Part shown: piece by piece, positions 27,001-38,648 of the stretch
Layout: each line of letters begins with the position of its first letter
Numbering within the stretch: position 1 is the stretch's first letter
NCBI GenBank assembly: GCA_033439265.1
Contig: JAVTVX010000012.1
Location: 36,458,261 to 36,522,260 of the forward strand
DNA: 64,000 nucleotides
Source: Dillenia suffruticosa
Lineage: Eukaryota; Streptophyta; Magnoliopsida; Dilleniales; Dilleniaceae
Direction of reading: 5' to 3'
The notes under the pieces: model-generated
The model's database searches: none
The model's input: the letters and a program-made list of their open reading frames with translations, nothing else
What the model was told of the DNA's origin: nothing
Translations under genes and position numbers: made by a program

Positions 27001-29365
27001 ATTTATTTATTTAAGAGTTGCAGCCTAAAATTTAGCAGAAAAATGTTAAAGAGAGCAAGAAATTAAGCAATGGCGGGTTGTGAATTAAACGCGTTCTCCG
27101 CAGAACATAACCCCCCGCGTATGGTCCAAGCCGACAAAAAATAATGTCCCAATGATATATGGAAGGTCTAACCCTTCTATCTCCTATTGCCATAACATCA
27201 ATAAAGATCCAGCCCGTTTTCAACTGCAAGTTGTCTATAAGCTGTCTTTGCCGACTCTTGCCGTTGACCTCAAATCGGCCACCGGCATGCATGCGTTGAC
27301 ATGAAGATGAGCTTGTGCCCTTGCAAGCGTGTGAGAATTTCTAGGTACCACTCTAAGTTTGGTTAGAGTGTAAAGTGGGAAGGAAAAAAAAGAAAGGAAT
27401 GTAAATATGAAATTATTTTCATTTGGTTCAGAGTGAAAAAGAAGATGGGAATAAAAGAGGGGTAAAATAGCGCACCTCCTCCATGTTAAAAAAAATTTCT
27501 TCCACTTGTGGATCGAGACTATAATGAAAATTTGTGAATGAAATTATCTTTTTTTTTTAATTTTACATTATTTAGAGAGAGTAATACTCATTTCTTTCTC
27601 TATCTTTCTTCACTTTTCACTCCAACCAAATAAAAGAAAGTAATACACATTTCCTTCCCTTCCACTCTTACCAAACAAAATAGAATAAAATATATTTACT
27701 TCCACAAGATGAATTAAAATTTCCCCTTCTCCTTTCACAAACCAAACTTACATTTATTATTATTTTTTTTATAAATTATCGATATTTGATAATTATATTA
27801 AATCTAATTAAATTCAGTTTAAATCGAATTGATATTTTAAAGGGGGCAAAATTCTATCAGAGATATTATTTTGAAGATATCGATATTCAACTACCGGACC
27901 AACCAAGTAATTATCTTAATTCATAATTTCATAAACTCACTAAAGTATCAATGCAATCATGACTAAAATGTTTTGTTTAAAGTCATTTCAGAATATAATT
28001 TGTGGTTTAAAAACTAACTAAAAGTTTTCATATTTATATCCTGTATTCGAAATATTGAATTAATTGATATATAACTTAACAATTAAGATTTTAGGTCGGT
28101 TAGGTTTTCTCTGCCAAAGACAAGTCGAGAAGTTTCATACTTACTTCTTCTTGTTTTTTTTTTTTTTGTTTATGTTAAATTTGAACAATATTGAGAGAGA
28201 AGAATTATGACTATCTTCTTGGGGATACGCTTACTTCCCTTGTTCCGTTTGAGCCGTTCGAGTAAAAGTAAGAGAAAATCAACTTAAATCCAACCTAGTT
28301 TACTCAAACCTTGTTTCGACCTACTAAAAAAAAAAAACCAAATTTCCAACAGATAACAATAATGTGAAATAAACCTTTAGGGCAAGAAAGCAAGAGAAGT
28401 TTAGAAAACTTTGAAACTTTGTCGTTTTCTTTTCTTGGGGAGGTCATTTTGGGTCAATATAAGATTCAAAAACTCTGTGAGCAAACGAGTCATGACTCTC
28501 GATAATGAATGCATGAAGAATTGAAAGCCCGAGCCAGCTTTAGGTCATTGCATTACAAAATACAAGTATGAGGAAATCAGGAGAGGATAAGAACTTATGA
28601 GCTCTTCCTTTACGAAAGCATGTGATTTTAGTAAGTGAATGCCATAAATGAGGGGTAGTTGAAGTCAGCAACATCACCCTCACCCCCTACCAAATTTAAA
28701 GTTCTCTATTTCAACCACCACATGACCTATTTATGACAAAAGTTTTTGGTGGGTATCCTAAGACCTGCAAGTTACAAGCCAAAAATGATCTACAGTGCAA
28801 AGGTCAATAACTAAAATTACTAAATTTAATTTAGGGTAAGCCCTAATTAGTCTAGGGTAGGGAAGCATCTAGGGTATGCCCTAATTAGTCTTTCTCGTAC
28901 TTATTTTTGGTGCCAAAAAATCAAAAACGATCCCAAAAGTTTTAACAATGTTTGGTAAAACAATTTATTATTTATTTGACTTTGGGACTATCATATGATG
29001 CATACCATGTGGTCCTTGGCTGTATTTTTGCACAATGAGAAAAATCAGGAAACCAACATTTACTCGAGTCCGATTGGCAGGATCGTAGGCCAATATGTCT
29101 CCTCGTGGTTTGGATGGTTACTATGGAGGCTTGTGAAGATAATTGGGCACATGTCCTCGGCCTCTTGGGACAACCCTAGAAAAGCCACTTCAGCATGACC
29201 AAAGCATGAATACCCAAACTTATCACCTGACTAGGTCCAGAGATTTTATATCTTTTATCCTCCCTATTCAAGGCTTTTATGCACAGGCTCTACTGCCCCC
29301 TGGCTCAGAAAGCTTCTACTTCCTTAATTTGGCAAAATATAATGCATATCACTCAGCAATATGTA
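24100..29365. other. AT-rich intergenic region
   Basis: No supported gene. It contains poly-A/T runs, an AT tract near 26984-27001 and degenerate copies of a dispersed repeat (about 24865-24930 and 27868-27915). A more GC-balanced island spans about 27045-27310. An open frame on the minus strand of that island (27032-27292) matches no family I recognise. The 28995-29200 stretch is also less AT-rich and may be an old element fragment. Confidence 0.55.
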
Positions 29366-29848
29366 CACTACAAGAAAATACATTACGACAAAAATATCCG
29401 TCACTGAAAATAAAAAATCCGTTATTAAAGAGTATTAGTAATGGATTTTTTCCATCGCTAAATTCGTCACTGAAAACCATCCCGCTAAATATTACCGACG
29501 AAATACTATCCGTCGCTAAATATCAATGATGGATTAGTGACGAAAAAAATCTATCACTAAACTATCCGTTACTAATCCGTTCCTAATAGACAAAAATATG
29601 TAAAAAAATATCAACGACGGAAAATTTCCGTCATTAAAAATTCAGTCGGTAATCCGTCGCTAATAGGTTTATAATTTTTTTTTTTTTACAGTGGACCACT
29701 ACAGCGACGAAAATATTTCTGTCACTAATCCGTCACAAATCTCTCGGTATTCTGTCCGACGTTAATTCATCGCAAATCTATCGTTATTACCGATAGATTT
29801 TTTTCTGTCAATAATTTTTCGTCGTTGACGGCTTGTTTTCTTGTAGTG
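29366..29848. mobile_element. Non-autonomous CACTA (En/Spm-like) miniature transposon
   Basis: A 483 bp element starts with CACTACAAGAAAA and ends with the exact inverse TTTTCTTGTAGTG, the terminal inverted repeat typical of plant CACTA transposons. It is flanked by a perfect 3 bp target-site duplication, GTA (29363-29365 and 29849-29851), the length expected for this superfamily. The interior is full of degenerate subterminal-type repeats in both orientations, based on CCGTCGCTAA / TTAGTGACGA units. No transposase is encoded, so mobilisation would need an autonomous relative. Confidence 0.92.
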
Positions 29849-29884
29849 GTATGTATGTATGTATGTATGCATGTATGTATGTAT
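29849..29884. repeat. (GTAT)n microsatellite at the CACTA element's edge
   Basis: Nine GTAT/GCAT units directly abut the 3' end of the CACTA element. The target duplication is the first three bases of this array. Confidence 0.85.
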
Positions 29885-30571
29885 AACATATTATAGTTAA
29901 ATTGTCCTTCCACTCCCATGTTAATCAACTTTATTTTGAATATTTAAGTAAAAATAGAATAATATTGAAAAGTAGATTTATAAACAAAAAAGAAAATTAG
30001 TTGGCATAAATATTTCAAAATTTTGAAAATCCCATGTACCTTTTTTCCCTGAATTTATTCTCTTTCAAATTTTTTTCAGAATTCAAATATTTATAAACAA
30101 GATGAAAATAATATTTTTTGACTTTTTATACTTTTGAGAAAAAATTATAACTCTCTCTCTCAAAAGTATAAAAAGTATAAAAAGTATAAATATTATTTTC
30201 AGAATTTTGACTTTTTTCAGAATTATAAAAAGTATAAAAAGTATAAATATTATTTATTTCTGAAGTTTTATAATTTTTCATTTGATTTACAAAAATTATA
30301 AACTTCAGAAATAAATTAACAAATTATTTTTAGTAAAACGCAGGAGCATCGCGCTATTTGTAGCCAATACCATGAAACTCTTGGCCCGGTGGTTGTTGCC
30401 TTACGCAGGCTTTCGGCCAAGGTTCGATTCTTGGGTACCACGTTATTTGAAGCCAATTCGTGACAGAAAAGAAGCGGGCATGCAGTCCAAGAATGGGCTG
30501 CCCCTAAACCCAATACCATATGGATTACGACAAGACAGTTGAGGTGAGCCGAAAAAAAACCACGATCAAAA
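29885..30571. other. AT-rich spacer with a tRNA-like (SINE-like) patch
   Basis: 30100-30300 is built of repeated AAAAAGTATAAA-type units and their inverses. A GC-richer patch at about 30340-30540 carries an A-box-like TTGGCCCGGTGG (30381-30392) and a B-box-like GGTTCGATTC (30421-30430). Their spacing resembles a pol III internal promoter. This suggests, but does not prove, a tRNA-derived SINE. Confidence 0.4.
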
Positions 30572-30753
30572 TGTGATAAAATATTGATCGGTTGATCATT
30601 ATATTTAATTTTATATTTAACCTAATAATTAATTATACATCTAGTCATTATTATATATATATATATATACACTCTTATAATTCTTTATACATAAAGGAAT
30701 ATAATTGGTTAAAAATAGAATAAATCACTCTTTCAATAAATTCTCTTCTAATA
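30572..30753 (+). repeat. 5' LTR of the copia element
   Basis: It begins TGTGATAAAATATTGAT and ends near TTCTCTTCTAATA. It matches the 3' LTR at the start, at a TATATAT..TACACTCTT block, at AATTCTTTATA and at TTCAATAA(A/G)TT near the end. Confidence 0.65.
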
Positions 30754-30767
30754 TGATATCAAAGTCA
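30754..30767 (+). other. Primer-binding site of the copia element
   Basis: TGATATCAAAGTC follows the 5' LTR directly and is a decayed form of the TGGTATCAGAGC site that pairs with initiator-methionine tRNA in plant copia elements. Confidence 0.6.
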
Positions 30768-31734
30768 CGTTAGAAAAAATAAACTCTCTCTTTGTCCCAC
30801 CTATCCTCTCTCTCTCTCTCCTTTTTTTTTTTTAGTCTCCTATCTCTGAAAAAGTCTTTCTAGTTCTATTATACTTTACATTTGTCTCTTGTAAAGATTT
30901 TGTGTATCAAAATAAGTTTAGTTAATTTGTTAAACAAAAAAAAAATCACCCGAGTTTGTTTCTTGCAAAAGATCTGTTTTTCCTTTTCCTTTTCCTTTTC
31001 CTTTTTATTTTGAGAGCTATCATATTCAAGGACAAACACCTTTCTACCAACAGTCATTCTTCTCAAATACAATTTTTGTACTAGCAATATTACTTTTTTT
31101 ACCGGCACTTTGAACTTTGCAATTTTTTAATTTGAACCTTGCAATTTTTTGATTTGAACCTTACAATTTACTAGCATATTCAAAGTGTTTCATTTACCGG
31201 TGAAAAAGTATCTTTTCACATTTTCTTTTCCAACTTAAATGTCATTGACTTCTTTTACCATCAACATCAAATCCAATTTTTGAACTTTTTCAATCTTTCC
31301 TCCACATTATTATTTTCTTTAGAAGCATCTACTTTTGTGACTGCACTACTGTTCCTAGATTCTTTAGAAGATTGAAACTTCATGTGTTCAGACCCCTCAT
31401 TTGCTACATCACTTTTGCAACATCATAAAAAAAAAAGGGTATAAAAAGTACCCAAAAAAAGGAGGTACAAAAAAAAAAAAAAAAACGTTTTATTTTAGTC
31501 AGATTCACCCCATAACCTTCCTCCATTTTTTTATTTTATTCCATCTAACTTTAGGCCTTCTCCCCTATGGCACCACACAACACCGATACAACCTCCCCCC
31601 TCATTACCCACCATGCATATGACATCAGCAATGCCAAGACACATGTCCCTACCATTCTTGATGTCAACAATCCCAAATACAATTATTGAGATACATTACA
31701 CACATCAAATGCCAAAAGTGTTGGTGTCATAGGT

Positions 31735-34700
31735 TTTTTGACGACACAATAAAACCTAATGATGTCCATGATAGTCAATGGACTCAGCTTGATATAGTTG
31801 TCTCTTTCTAGATCTATCAAACTATTACCGATGATATTTTTAGTATGGTCCTAGAATTAAATAGAACTAGCACTACCCACAAACTCTGTACTCGCATCAA
31901 ATCCTTATTTAAAGCTCATCTTAGTCCTAGAGTCTTGCAGTTAACCGAATAATTTAGAACCATTCGTATGAAAATATGTACCAACACGGAATACTACCAA
32001 CAGGTTAAATCTCTAGCTGATTCGTTGGTGGACATTGATAGCCCAATACCAAAAAATACCTTGTCCTTCAACTCTTACATGATCTCAATGAATACTCTCG
32101 CTAATATAATCAAGTACTAAAAGCAATTGCCATCATTTCTTAAAGCTCGCTCCATGCTTCTCATTGAGGAAGCCCGTCTTTCCTCCACCACCAATCTATC
32201 TCCTTTCACCATTCTCTACACTTTCACACCACCATCTAATTCTTTCTTCTCTCATACTCATAGTAGGGAATGTCAAAATTACCACCACCATCCCAGTCAA
32301 AACCATAGTCGAGGTCGAGGTCATAATAATAACAGGCATGGACGAGGTTATAGTCATGCACAAGGATGGCAAAACATGCAACACTGGTATGGTCCAATAT
32401 CCGCCAGTTTTGGATACTGTTCTGGGCCACCTGCAGCCCCCTCTCAATTCACCCAAGCCCTTGTTTGGTCAACCGGGAGCCAACCCATCAACACTGCTGG
32501 ATTCGATCTTCTCAACAGTACACCACATTTGTGCAATCTACTTCACAGCATCCGCAATTTACAAACTTTTAGGTTTTCCCATCAATCCACAGGCATAGCC
32601 CAACATTTAAACTCTCTTTTTCTTCGGCAATCCATCGACAATCAATGGTATCTTGATACTGGTGTTATCTCTTACTTAACATACAATCCAAGTAATCTCA
32701 ATACTATTTTTAGTAAGACTAATATTTCGGATATTTTTGTTGGTAATGGAACCCCCTTCCTATTTCTTGTGTCGGAAATATTTATCTAAACACATTTTCC
32801 TCTTCTCTCCATTTTAACAATATCTTAGTTTGTGCGTCAATTTATAAAAGATAATTTTTGCTCAATCAATTTTGACCCAATTGTATGAAAGATTTTTGAA
32901 CAAAATAGATCACACTCTGGTACAATAGTTCGGGAGATCTATATCCGGTAACTCATTCTTTTACTTCCTCTCCGTCTACTACTTTGGCTGTTTCTTCCTA
33001 CACCACTTGGTATAGACATCTCGGTCATCTAAGCACACATACCTTCATTACTTGTTATCAAAGAATTTAATTCCATATAATAAAACCACTTCTCTCAATT
33101 TTTGTCATACATGTCAATTAGGGAAATATAGTAAACTACCATTTTTTATTTCAAAATCACTTAACATTGCTCCCGTTGATATTGTCCACTCTGATCTATG
33201 GACTTCCCCTATATCTATTGAAAATGGTTTTCAATACTATTTGATTTTCCTAAATGATTTCTCACATTTTGTTTGGATGTATTCTCTGCATGTTAAATCC
33301 CAGATTTTTGAAAAATTTTTGCACTCATGTGCTTTTGTTCGCACACAATTTAACACCGAAATTAAGATATTTCAGTGTGACAATGGCACAAAATTTAATA
33401 TCTCCCGTTTTGTCTCCTTCTTTGCTAATCCATCTTTTACCGATTTTCTTACTCAGACACTTCACAACAAAATGGAAAAACTAAACCTATGTTACGCACT
33501 ATTAATGATGTTGTGCGTACACTCCTTTTACACAGGGCCAAGCATCTACTTAATATTCGACCCATAAAAACACTTTATAATCAAACCCTTTTTCACAAAC
33601 AACTACTTTATACTTACCTTCACACTTTTGGATGTCTCTATTACCCTAATCTATCTCACTCTATTTTAGACAAATTAGCCCTTTGCTCCATGCCATGTGT
33701 ATTCTTAGGCTATCCATCACATTATCGTGGCAATAGATATCTTGACATCAATACTAAGAAGATAATTATTTCTCGCCATGTTACATTTATTAAGCAGGAA
33801 TTTCCTTTCGCATCACAACATATACTCACTACCGCCTCATATAATTTTCTTGATCCCATTAATGATATGTCTTCTCCTTTCTCTCTCCAAATCCTTCTCT
33901 TTTCATCATTTTCTATCCGCGCAGCATCTCAACCTTCTTCTGGCATCTCAATGCCCTCTCCTCCTTCTCCTACACTATCTCCCTCACCTAGCCACCCTCC
34001 TCCCCTCCTCCCCTCCTCCTCTCCCACGCCATCCTATGCCACACATAGTCAACGTGGCATATTCAAACCAAAACAACTATTTTCCCTTCATATTCATACT
34101 AGCTCCTCTATTTCTCGTGGTTACAAACAAGCCCTTCAAAATTCAGGCTGGCAACAAGCCATACTTAAAAAATATAATGCTCTTATTAAAATGATACTTG
34201 GGATCTTATTTCTCGACCTTTTATGGTTAATATTGTTAATTTTTAGTAGATTTTCAGAGATAAATTTGACTCAGATGGCAATCTCATATACCATAAGACT
34301 CATTTGGTCATTGTTGGCATTTCTCAGTAGGTTGGTCTAGACTATGATGAAACTTTCAGCCCCATTGTCAAACCAGCCACTATTCATATAGTTTTGAGTC
34401 TTGAAGTCTCCGGATCTTGGCCCATCCATTAACTGGATGTCCAAAATGCCTTCTTATATGGCCATATTTAGCAACCAATATACATGCGCCAACTACTTGG
34501 TTTTGTTAGTGATAGTCACTCAGATTACGTTTGTCATCTCTAAAGATCTCTTTATAGACTTAAACAGACTTCATGGGCATAGTACCAAAGGTTTGCTACT
34601 TTTATCACTTCCGTTGGTTTTATAAGTTATCGATATGATATATCCCTCTTTATGTATCATCGAGATAGGGATATAATCATCCTTCTTCTATATGTTGACG

Positions 34701-35590
34701 ACATCATATTGACTGTATCATCCACTACTCTTCTACATTCTATTATAACCTCTTGTTTGCCATGACTAATATGGAACCACTACATTATTTTATGGATATC
34801 TCTGTGTCTCGCACCAAGAATGGATTGTTCCTTTCCCAGTGCAAATATGCTCTTGAAATTCTAGAACGCGCTAACATGAGCTTTTGCAATTCCTCTACCA
34901 CTCATACATATACAAAAGCCAAGTTATCTAGTTGTAATGGCCCTCTGACCTCTGATTCATCTCTTTATCACCGTATTGCCAAAACTCTTCAGTATCTCAC
35001 TTTTACCAGATCAGATATTACTTATGGAGTTCAATAGGTGTGCCTTTTTATACATGATCCCAAAGAATCTCACTTTCGAGCACTCAAACGCATATGGCAC
35101 CCTTGATCATGGTTTACAACTCTATTCTTCCTCCACCAATAGTTTGACTGCTTATTTAGATACATATAGGGGTAGTTGTTCTGATACTAGACATTCCACA
35201 TCTGGTTATTGTGTCTTTCTCGGTAGCAACTTAATTTCCTGGTCTTCCAAATGATAGACCACTATTTTCTACTCTAGTGCCGAAACTGAATATCACAGTG
35301 TTGCCAATGTAGTGGCTGAGATTTCCTGGCTGCGAAACATTTTCCTTGAACTTCACTATCTATTATCTAAAGCTACATTAGTTTACTACGAGAATGTAAG
35401 TGTTTGTATACTTGTTTAATAATCTAGTCAAATATCAGCCCACTAAACATATTGAATTAGACATACATTTTGTCCAAGAAAAGGTAGTCTTGGGATAAGT
35501 TAAAGTGTTTCATGTACCATTTGCTTATTGGTACACCGATAATTTCACAAAGGGTTTACCTTCATCCCTCTTCCTTGAGTTTCGGTCCAA
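31735..35590 (+). pseudogene. Copia gag-pol polyprotein remnant
   Basis: Gag-like sequence spans about 31780-32120 (IYQTITDDIFSM, HKLCTRIKSLF) with internal stops, then a basic Arg-Gly-rich tract. The protease remnant near 32646-32760 reads WYLDTG...VGNG. Integrase with the CHTCQLGK and DIVHSDLW motifs lies at 33090-33560. Reverse transcriptase spans about 34230-34800, with the catalytic YVDD at 34691-34702. RNase H has DTRHSTSGYCVFLG near 35190, then AETEYH, and ends with the KHIELD and FTKGL motifs. Each module is in a different or interrupted frame, so no functional polyprotein can be made. Confidence 0.88.
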
Positions 35591-35608
35591 TCAGAACCCG
35601 ACTGCGGG

Positions 35609-35816
35609 GGTTAGAATATTGATTGATTGGTTGAATATTGATTGATTGATTAATAGAATATTTGATTCCTATATTTATTCTTGTATTTAGTATAATAACT
35701 AATCATGTATCTAACCATGATTATATATGTGTACACTCTTTAATTCTTTATATATACTAGAATGCAATTGTTCAAATGTAGGATAAATCATTCTTTCAAT
35801 AAGTTCCCTTCTAACA
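35609..35816 (+). repeat. 3' LTR of the copia element
   Basis: It follows a purine-rich GCGGGGG tract, begins TTAGAATATTGATTGATTGG and ends TTCTAACA. The TTAGAA...TTCTAA ends are the usual inverted termini of copia LTRs. It carries two extra ATTGATTG units compared with the 5' LTR. Confidence 0.7.
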
Positions 35817-36428
35817 AAATGAAAACAATTTCTCAAACTCCCCTAGAGTGTTTTGTGTTGGTGTTCGGACTTTTGTTTGAGGTTCAAAGTAAGTCCAACT
35901 CCGAAACAAATGAGTAAACAAACAAAATCTCCAACTCTTCTCCTCTTCTGCTTCTTGTTCCTCCTAATTACTTTCCAAAGGGTAATATCCCAATCTACAT
36001 CCTTCTCATGTAGTCGATGGAGCGTACTAGCGTCCCAGTCTCAGACCCTCATGACACGGACCGCTCATCTCTGCACTTCAAGAGGTGATGAGGCTGGGCC
36101 GAGCGGGCTCAGTTGATCACACAGAAGATCGAGCAAGGTTTTGGTGGAGTCAAATGTATTCTGTGGTTCGGGACCTTCTCCAACAAGCCATCTGTCCGCA
36201 AGACCAAGACGATGAAGATGGGGATGGAAATGATCCCATAGATGGCTGTGGCAGTTGGGAGGTGGTGGAGGAGATCATGAAATATCTAAGAGAGTTTAAT
36301 AGTATGGAATCGGAGTGCGAAAGAGCTTCTTGGATTACCAAAAATTACAAGACACTTTTCAGACTTTCCAAGACTCTTTGCTCTAAGCTTCTCACTCACT
36401 TTCGTCTGTCGGTAATTAGTTTATTTGT

Positions 36429-36432
<4 letters not shown>

Positions 36433-36474
<42 letters not shown>
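36433..36474. repeat. (CT)n tract in pseudogene intron
   Basis: A CT dinucleotide run followed by a short AT run within the intron of the broken paralogue. Confidence 0.9.
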
Positions 36475-36478
<4 letters not shown>

Positions 36479-36610
36479 TATATATATATATATCTTATGG
36501 GTTTTTTGTGTGTGCGTGTGCAGGGAGGGACGATGGATGTGATGGAAATGGCGCAGAGGGAGGTGGTGGAAGGAAAGCTATCATGGGACTGTCTCCAATT
36601 AGGCGCAATC

Positions 36611-36666
36611 CCAAGTACTACAGGCGCCAACAACCACCCCAAGTACTACAGGCGCCAACAACCACC
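36611..36666 (+). repeat. Perfect 28 bp tandem duplication
   Basis: Two identical adjacent 28 bp copies, each starting CCAAGTACTACAGGCGCC, within the last exon of the broken paralogue. The length is not a multiple of three. Confidence 0.9.
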
Positions 36667-36793
36667 CTCTGTGTCTTCTCTTGAATCACTTGTCTTCTTT
36701 CGAATTCCTCTACCCTTCTTCTTCTTCTTCCCTCCTCCACTCAAGCTCAAAATCAGGATCATTCTTAGCCTCTTAGCACGCTGCTCTTCCTGA

Positions 36794-37623
36794 CGATGCA
36801 CATCGAACGTCCTGTTTTGCTTGTAACATATGGAAACACATCGTTTTCGTCTTGTAAATGCTTTGCTGTGGCTATCTATGCTAATAATTAGATTACTCTC
36901 TCTCCCCTCTCCTTTTCTCACACACATCTACGCTTCCACACAAATTACATGCCAATGTTAATAAACAAAATACCATTTTTGGAGAAGGGTGTAATTTTCT
37001 TTTTTAAAAAATATAACCTCTTTCATAAGAGATCAAATATCGATAATAAATTAATTACTAGACAAATTCACCTCACATATTTAAAAAAAGAAAAAAGAAA
37101 AAAAAAACCTTGGACACTCATCTATGGCCACTTATATTTCATAGCTATGGGCAAATATCAACCATTATCAAGGAAAATTATTCTCGGATTACAACTGGTC
37201 TTAAGTTTTCAAAGATGTATGTACCCAATTTTTAGTACCATCTGTTAAAAATTTTGTTTATTCCAATGATACGCGATGTAAATAATGAAAAATTATCATA
37301 TTTAAACCTTCACTTCTTCAAAAATAACTAATTACTATTATGTGAATAATTTTATAATTACTGTTTAATTAAGAAATATACAACTTATGTAATGTTTGCC
37401 AAGAATGTGCAGCCTGCATAGGTACAATATAGCTATGCCAGGGTTTAAAGGGACAATCTAAAACCTGTCCCAGGTGCCCTAAGAGAGTCAAGAGATACCA
37501 TGTAAGTCCTAAAAGTACAACGTAAAGACCACAAACCTAAAAGAGCAACATGGAAACCTTCGCATAGTGTTTTGGAAATATAGTACGAAAGTTAGCCATC
37601 AAGTCTTGCTATATAATCAGCAC
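36794..37623. other. Spacer between the convergent paralogues
   Basis: AT-rich DNA holding the 3' regions of both convergent copies. Nothing else is recognisable. Confidence 0.5.
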
Positions 37624-38383
37624 TCAAAGCTCAGGATTTTCAGCAGCAGCAGAAGAAGAGAATTGCAAAGCCAGATCTCTCAAAATTTGAATCAAAGCCT
37701 CCAAATCCTTACTCCCCAATTCAAGACAATCCTTCAATAACGCTCCTTCCACCAACTCTCTCTGCATCATCTCCACTGCCTCCCTCATCGCTCCCTGCAA
37801 ATTCCCCCTCCAAAAAAAGAAAAAAAAAATCCCAAATGCGTGAGAGAGAGAGAAAGAGATTAAATTGCAAAAGGGTTCCCTTTTACTGTACCGATTGACG
37901 AACAACTTGAAGAAGCTTGGGGAAGAGAGACTTGGAAACCTCAAAAACATACTTGTAATTCCGACTAATCCAAACCCCTCTTTCGTAATTCGATTCCAAG
38001 CGAGTCAACTCGAGTAAAGAACTTAGAATCTCTTTGGCGTCCGAGACGACGCCGTATTGAAGAGAAGGGTTAATTTCTCTCCAAGAATAATTTTTCAGAT
38101 AGTCCCAACTGAAAAACAACATTGATTTCCAAAATCCTGACCCAAAACCCATCTCGAGCTTGTCTGCTATCGACTTGGCTCGGTTATAGCCGTCGATGTC
38201 GCCCCGAGAGGATCGTAGATTGGCGACACGTGTCATGAGAGCTTGGGGGAGAGAGAGAGAGAGGGCAGTCCTCCCAAAGTGGTACGAGGAGAATGAGAAG
38301 GAATTTGTTGGGGTTGGTGTTAAGATGAGGAGGAAGAAGAGAAGGAGAAGAGTTGCAGAAGAAGATGATCTTTGGTGAGACAT
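37624..38383 (-). CDS. Unknown plant protein with signal peptide, intact copy
   Basis: I do not recognise this family. Exons are 38383-37892 and 37794-37624 (phase 0 intron), giving 220 aa ending AAAENPEL. Residues about 10-29 are a hydrophobic signal peptide or anchor (ATLLLLFFLLILTPTPTNSF). The rest is predicted mainly helical and charged, with LMTRVANLRSSRGDIDGYNR, KSIADKLEMGFGSGFW and a C-terminal EMMQRELVEGALLKDCLELG stretch. No catalytic motif is visible. It is secreted or membrane-bound by inference only. The convergent copy at 35910-36793 shares the exon layout and many blocks but is frameshifted. TGGGCC/T-type motifs on its strand lie upstream near 38695 and 38727. Confidence 0.75.
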
Positions 38384-38399
38384 TTTTATCGGAGGGGGA

Positions 38400-38610
38400 G
38401 AGAGAGAGAAGAAACCTTGTTTTTTGGGTTTAGGGATTTGGGAGGATGATTGAACTTGAGGAGAGGAGAGTGACCAGTATTAGAGCCTAGGTCGCAAGGT
38501 AGAGCTTCGCGTGGCCGTTAAGCGAGCTTTGGTTCTTTTTCGCTTTTGTACCAAAAAGGTATTTAAAAAAGAAGGGGGTCAATAAGCTAATATTCTCTCA
38601 TTATGCAAAA

Positions 38611-38648
<38 letters not shown>

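Larger units (their letters stand above)
30572..35816 (+). mobile_element. Degenerate Ty1/copia LTR retrotransposon
   Basis: A 5.2 kb element with LTR-like ends of about 180-210 bp, a primer-binding site, and gag, protease, integrase, reverse transcriptase and RNase H in that order. Integrase before reverse transcriptase defines Ty1/copia. The polyprotein is broken by many stops and frameshifts. The two LTRs have diverged visibly, so the insertion is old and cannot move by itself. No clean target-site duplication was found. Its 3' LTR ends 93 bp before the start codon of the adjacent unknown gene. Confidence 0.85.
35910..36793 (+). pseudogene. Frameshifted paralogue of the gene at 37624-38383
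   Basis: I do not recognise the family. The start (MSKQTKSPTLLLFCFLFLL) is a signal peptide or membrane anchor, followed by LMTRTAHLCTSRGD, which parallels LMTRVANLRSSRGD of the intact copy. After RGD (36089) the homology moves to a second frame (WAERAQLITQKIEQGFG). Near 36130-36140 it moves to a third (FWWSQMYSVVRDLL...ECERASWITKNYKTLF), so two indels separate it from an intact frame. The intron position is conserved: the donor at 36412 and the acceptor ending 36523 lead into MDVMEMAQREVVEGKLSWDC. The 3' part has a 28 bp tandem duplication that changes the frame, and the C-terminus differs from the paralogue. A copia LTR ends 93 bp upstream of the ATG, probably displacing the native promoter. 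An expressed variant cannot be excluded. Confidence 0.7.

Noticed and set aside
29366..29848. CRISPR-like or regulatory hairpin array, suggested by many short repeats
   Set aside because: The perfect CACTA termini and 3 bp target duplication explain it as a DNA transposon; there are no regular spacers and this is a plant nuclear sequence.
30560..35825. Target-site duplication for the copia element
   Set aside because: The five bases beside each LTR end do not match (CAAAA versus AAATG). The ends are too diverged to place exactly.
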